A DNA stretch of 64,000 nt from contig NZ_RFFL01000007.1 of assembly GCF_003696285.1 (NCBI RefSeq), positions 1 to 64,000 of the forward strand, written 5' to 3'. The notes beneath the pieces were generated by a model. That model was not told where the DNA came from and made no database searches. It saw only the letters and a list, made by a program, of their open reading frames with translations. Below are positions 61,788 to 64,000 of the stretch, in pieces. The position numbers were made by a program, and so were the translations under genes. How positions within the stretch are numbered: the first letter of the stretch is position 1; each line of letters starts with the position of its first letter. The DNA comes from Stutzerimonas nitrititolerans. Lineage in GTDB: Bacteria > Pseudomonadota > Gammaproteobacteria > Pseudomonadales > Pseudomonadaceae.

Positions 61788-62572
61788 GCCTCCCCTGTGC
61801 GCAGTTTAGCGATAAAGGTGCCGAAGCCGTTCTCGCCCAGCCAGAAGTGCAACAGGTTGTTCACGCCGTTGCTGGTCAGGGTCGCGCCTGCCAGGCCGTC
61901 GACCTGATGATCTGCCTTGGCGCTCTGCGGATCTACGTTGCCCTTGACGATCTGTATGGCCAGCTTGTCGTTGTCGTCGAACAACTCCTTGCCCGTCCAC
62001 AGACCACGCCATTTCGGATTATCGACTTCGCCACCGAGACCGGGGGTTTCGCCATGCTGGTAGAAGCCAAAGCCGGCGATGGTATCCAGGTCACCCTTGA
62101 CGGCCATGAAGCCGTACAGCGTGGACCACAGACCATAACCCCGCACCGGCAGGATCAGCGTGTCGAGCTGGCCATCTTCTTCCACTATATAAACAGTGCT
62201 GTAACGCTCACGGCGCTTGATGGAAGCGATGTCTTCCGAACCGGGAAGCGCCTCGGAGAGTGCCGGATCCTTCGCAGCCACGAGCGGGTCGAAGGTCTGC
62301 GGATCGAACTCGTCGCTGAACGTGCCGGTTTCCAGATCGACCAGCTTGGCGATGATTCGCTCGTTATACAGCGCCTTGACCTGATTGGCGGACATGCCCG
62401 CCTCGCCCAGCCCGGCGATCGCCAGGATGCTGCGCTGCTTGTCCAGTTGGCGGTTCTCCAGTTGCGTCGGGCGCAACGCCACCGCTGCGCCAGCAACGAA
62501 TACCGAGCAGACCAGGCAGACCAGCAAGGCAACCGTCAATGTACGGACGGTGGATTCTTTTTGACTAGACAT
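61784..62572 (-). CDS. nqrC: Na+-translocating NADH:quinone reductase subunit C
   Basis: A 262-residue subunit with one N-terminal membrane helix (about 9-29) and a periplasmic FMN domain. The FMN-threonine attachment motif is [13 protein letters not shown], with Thr231 the predicted linkage site for ApbE. Start overlaps the nqrB stop by 8 bp. Confidence 0.97.
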   Translation of the reverse strand: MSSQKESTVRTLTVALLVCLVCSVFVAGAAVALRPTQLENRQLDKQRSILAIAGLGEAGMSANQVKALYNERIIAKLVDLETGTFSDEFDPQTFDPLVAAKDPALSEALPGSEDIASIKRRERYSTVYIVEEDGQLDTLILPVRGYGLWSTLYGFMAVKGDLDTIAGFGFYQHGETPGLGGEVDNPKWRGLWTGKELFDDNDKLAIQIVKGNVDPQSAKADHQVDGLAGATLTSNGVNNLLHFWLGENGFGTFIAKLRTGEA

Positions 62573-63776
62573 TGCGTGCCAGCCTCCGCTTGATATTGGC
62601 CTGGATGACGAAGTGGTCGATCAACGGTGCGCACAGGTTGGCGAACAGGATCGCCAGCATCATGCCTTCCGGGAACGCCGGGTTAACCACGCGGATCAGC
62701 ACGACCATCACACCGATGAGGATGCCGAACACCCATTTCCCGGTGTTGGTCATGGAGGCCGAAACCGGATCGGTCGCCATGAAGATCAGACCGAAGGCGA
62801 AACCACCCACCACCATGTGCCAGTGCCACGGCATGGCGAACATCGGGTTGGTATCCGAGCCGATCATATTGAACAGGTAGCTCAGGGCGATCATGCCGAT
62901 CATCACACCGGCAACGATTCGCCAGGAAGCGATCTTGGTCAGCAGCAGCACCGCACCACCGATGAAGATGGCCAGCGTACTGGTCTCGCCGATCGAACCG
63001 TGCATGGTACCGATGAAGGCGTCCATCCAGGTGATGCCGTTGTTGACCACATTCTCGATGCCGCCGGCGAAGCCGAGGCTCAGCGCGGTGGCGCCGGCAA
63101 AGCCGTCCACCGAGGTCCACACCATGTCGCCGGACATCTGCGCCGGGTAGGCGAAGAACAGGAAGGCACGACCGGTGAGCGCCGGGTTGAGGAAGTTCTT
63201 GCCGGTACCACCGAAGACTTCCTTGCCGATCACCACGCCGAAGCTGATGCCCAGCGCCACCTGCCACAGCGGAATGCTCGGCGGCAGGATCAACGCGAAC
63301 AGCACCGAGGTGACGAAGAAGCCCTCGTTGACTTCATGCTTGCGGATCGAAGCGAACAGCACTTCCCAGAAACCGCCGACGATGAAGGTCACCGCGTAGA
63401 TCGGCAGGAAGTAGGCCGCACCCTGGATGAAGTTATCCCACAGGCTGCCCGGGTCGAAGCCGGCCAGCGCGCCGATCAGCGCGAAGCGCCAGCCTTCCTG
63501 CGCCGCCAACAGATCTGGGCTCTGCGCGAAGATCAGGTTGGCCTGGTAACCGGTGTTCCACATGCCGAAGAACATCGCCGGGAAGGTGCACAGCCAGACG
63601 GTGATCATCATGCGCTTGAGGTCGATGCCGTCACGCACGTGCGCGGTGGTCTTGGTGACGCTGCCCGGACGATAAAGGAAGGTATCGGCGGCTTCGTACA
63701 GCGCGTACCACTTTTCGTACTTGCCACCCTTTTCGAAATGGTGCTCGATCTTGTCGAGGAATGCGCGAATGCCCAT
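62565..63776 (-). CDS. nqrB: Na+-translocating NADH:quinone reductase subunit B
   Basis: The largest membrane subunit, 403 residues with about ten helices, holding covalent FMN, riboflavin and the sodium path. The FMN-threonine motif is [11 protein letters not shown] with Thr230 as predicted attachment site. [19 protein letters not shown] and [16 protein letters not shown] are well-known NqrB segments. It lies 3 bp after nqrA. Confidence 0.98.
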   Translation of the reverse strand: MGIRAFLDKIEHHFEKGGKYEKWYALYEAADTFLYRPGSVTKTTAHVRDGIDLKRMMITVWLCTFPAMFFGMWNTGYQANLIFAQSPDLLAAQEGWRFALIGALAGFDPGSLWDNFIQGAAYFLPIYAVTFIVGGFWEVLFASIRKHEVNEGFFVTSVLFALILPPSIPLWQVALGISFGVVIGKEVFGGTGKNFLNPALTGRAFLFFAYPAQMSGDMVWTSVDGFAGATALSLGFAGGIENVVNNGITWMDAFIGTMHGSIGETSTLAIFIGGAVLLLTKIASWRIVAGVMIGMIALSYLFNMIGSDTNPMFAMPWHWHMVVGGFAFGLIFMATDPVSASMTNTGKWVFGILIGVMVVLIRVVNPAFPEGMMLAILFANLCAPLIDHFVIQANIKRRLARNV

Positions 63777-63779
63777 GCC

Positions 63780-64000
<221 letters not shown>

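Overview
The window (about 62-64% GC by eye, densely coded) is core chromosome of a gammaproteobacterium of the genus Pseudomonas in the broad sense. Gene orders der-bamB-yfgM-hisS-ispG-rodZ-pilF-rlmN-ndk, iscRSUA-hscBA-fdx-iscX, queA-tgt-yajC-secDF and pilZ-holB-tmk-mltG-pabC-fabF-acpP-fabG-fabD-plsX-rpmF-yceD are those I recall from P. aeruginosa. Na+-NQR genes next to sthA argue against the P. putida/fluorescens branch and suggest the stutzeri, mendocina or aeruginosa side. The species call is an inference.

Layout. 1-383: a non-coding stretch packed with nested inverted repeats and hairpins. 460-9652 (minus): ndk-rlmN-pilF-rodZ-ispG-hisS-yfgM-bamB-der, covering RNA modification, pilus and shape factors, isoprenoids, outer-membrane assembly and ribosome maturation. 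9813-15375 (minus): complete housekeeping Fe-S cluster operon with an IscR-type operator over its promoter, preceded by cysE and trmJ. 17174-17989 (plus): suhB. 18049-24067 (minus): queA-tgt-yajC-secD-secF and a glycine-zipper protein. 24183-24269: tRNA-Leu(CAA). 24270-25561: a junction zone with a cold-shock gene and an RDD membrane protein. 25614-34911 (minus): one long fatty-acid, phospholipid, DNA-replication and peptidoglycan block. 35016: maf. 35617-38222 (minus): rluC-gph-sppA. 38249-42002 (plus): rne with a leader of about 630 nt. 42215-43819 (plus): a GltB-like FMN/Fe-S protein not expected between rne and murB. 43828-50671 (minus): comEC, exbB-exbD-lpxK, a Trm112-like protein, kdsB, ptpA, murB. 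50865: DUF2062 gene. 51394-54591 (minus): lolC-lolD-lolE. 54696-56292 (plus): PilZ-like protein, small secreted protein, GDPD. 56446-57840 (minus): sthA. 58018-64000 (minus): the Na+-NQR operon (nqrA cut by the window edge) with maturation genes apbE and nqrM.

How the genes work together: many feed envelope biogenesis (BamB, LolCDE, LpxK, KdsB, MurB, MltG, SecDF-YajC, Fab/PlsX). IspG, RlmN and the ferredoxin need Fe-S clusters that the Isc operon supplies, and CysE supplies the cysteine that IscS uses. PilF, PilZ and ComEC belong to type IV pilus and DNA-uptake machinery although scattered here.

I see no CRISPR array, prophage, insertion sequence or recognisable defence island, and no gene set I can defend as a wholly new system. 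The best unexplained signals are the structured element at 1-383, a predicted near-leaderless yceD transcript, a 20-bp perfect palindrome at the predicted start of the DUF2062 transcript, the extra GltB-like gene and a small secreted protein at 55268-55573.
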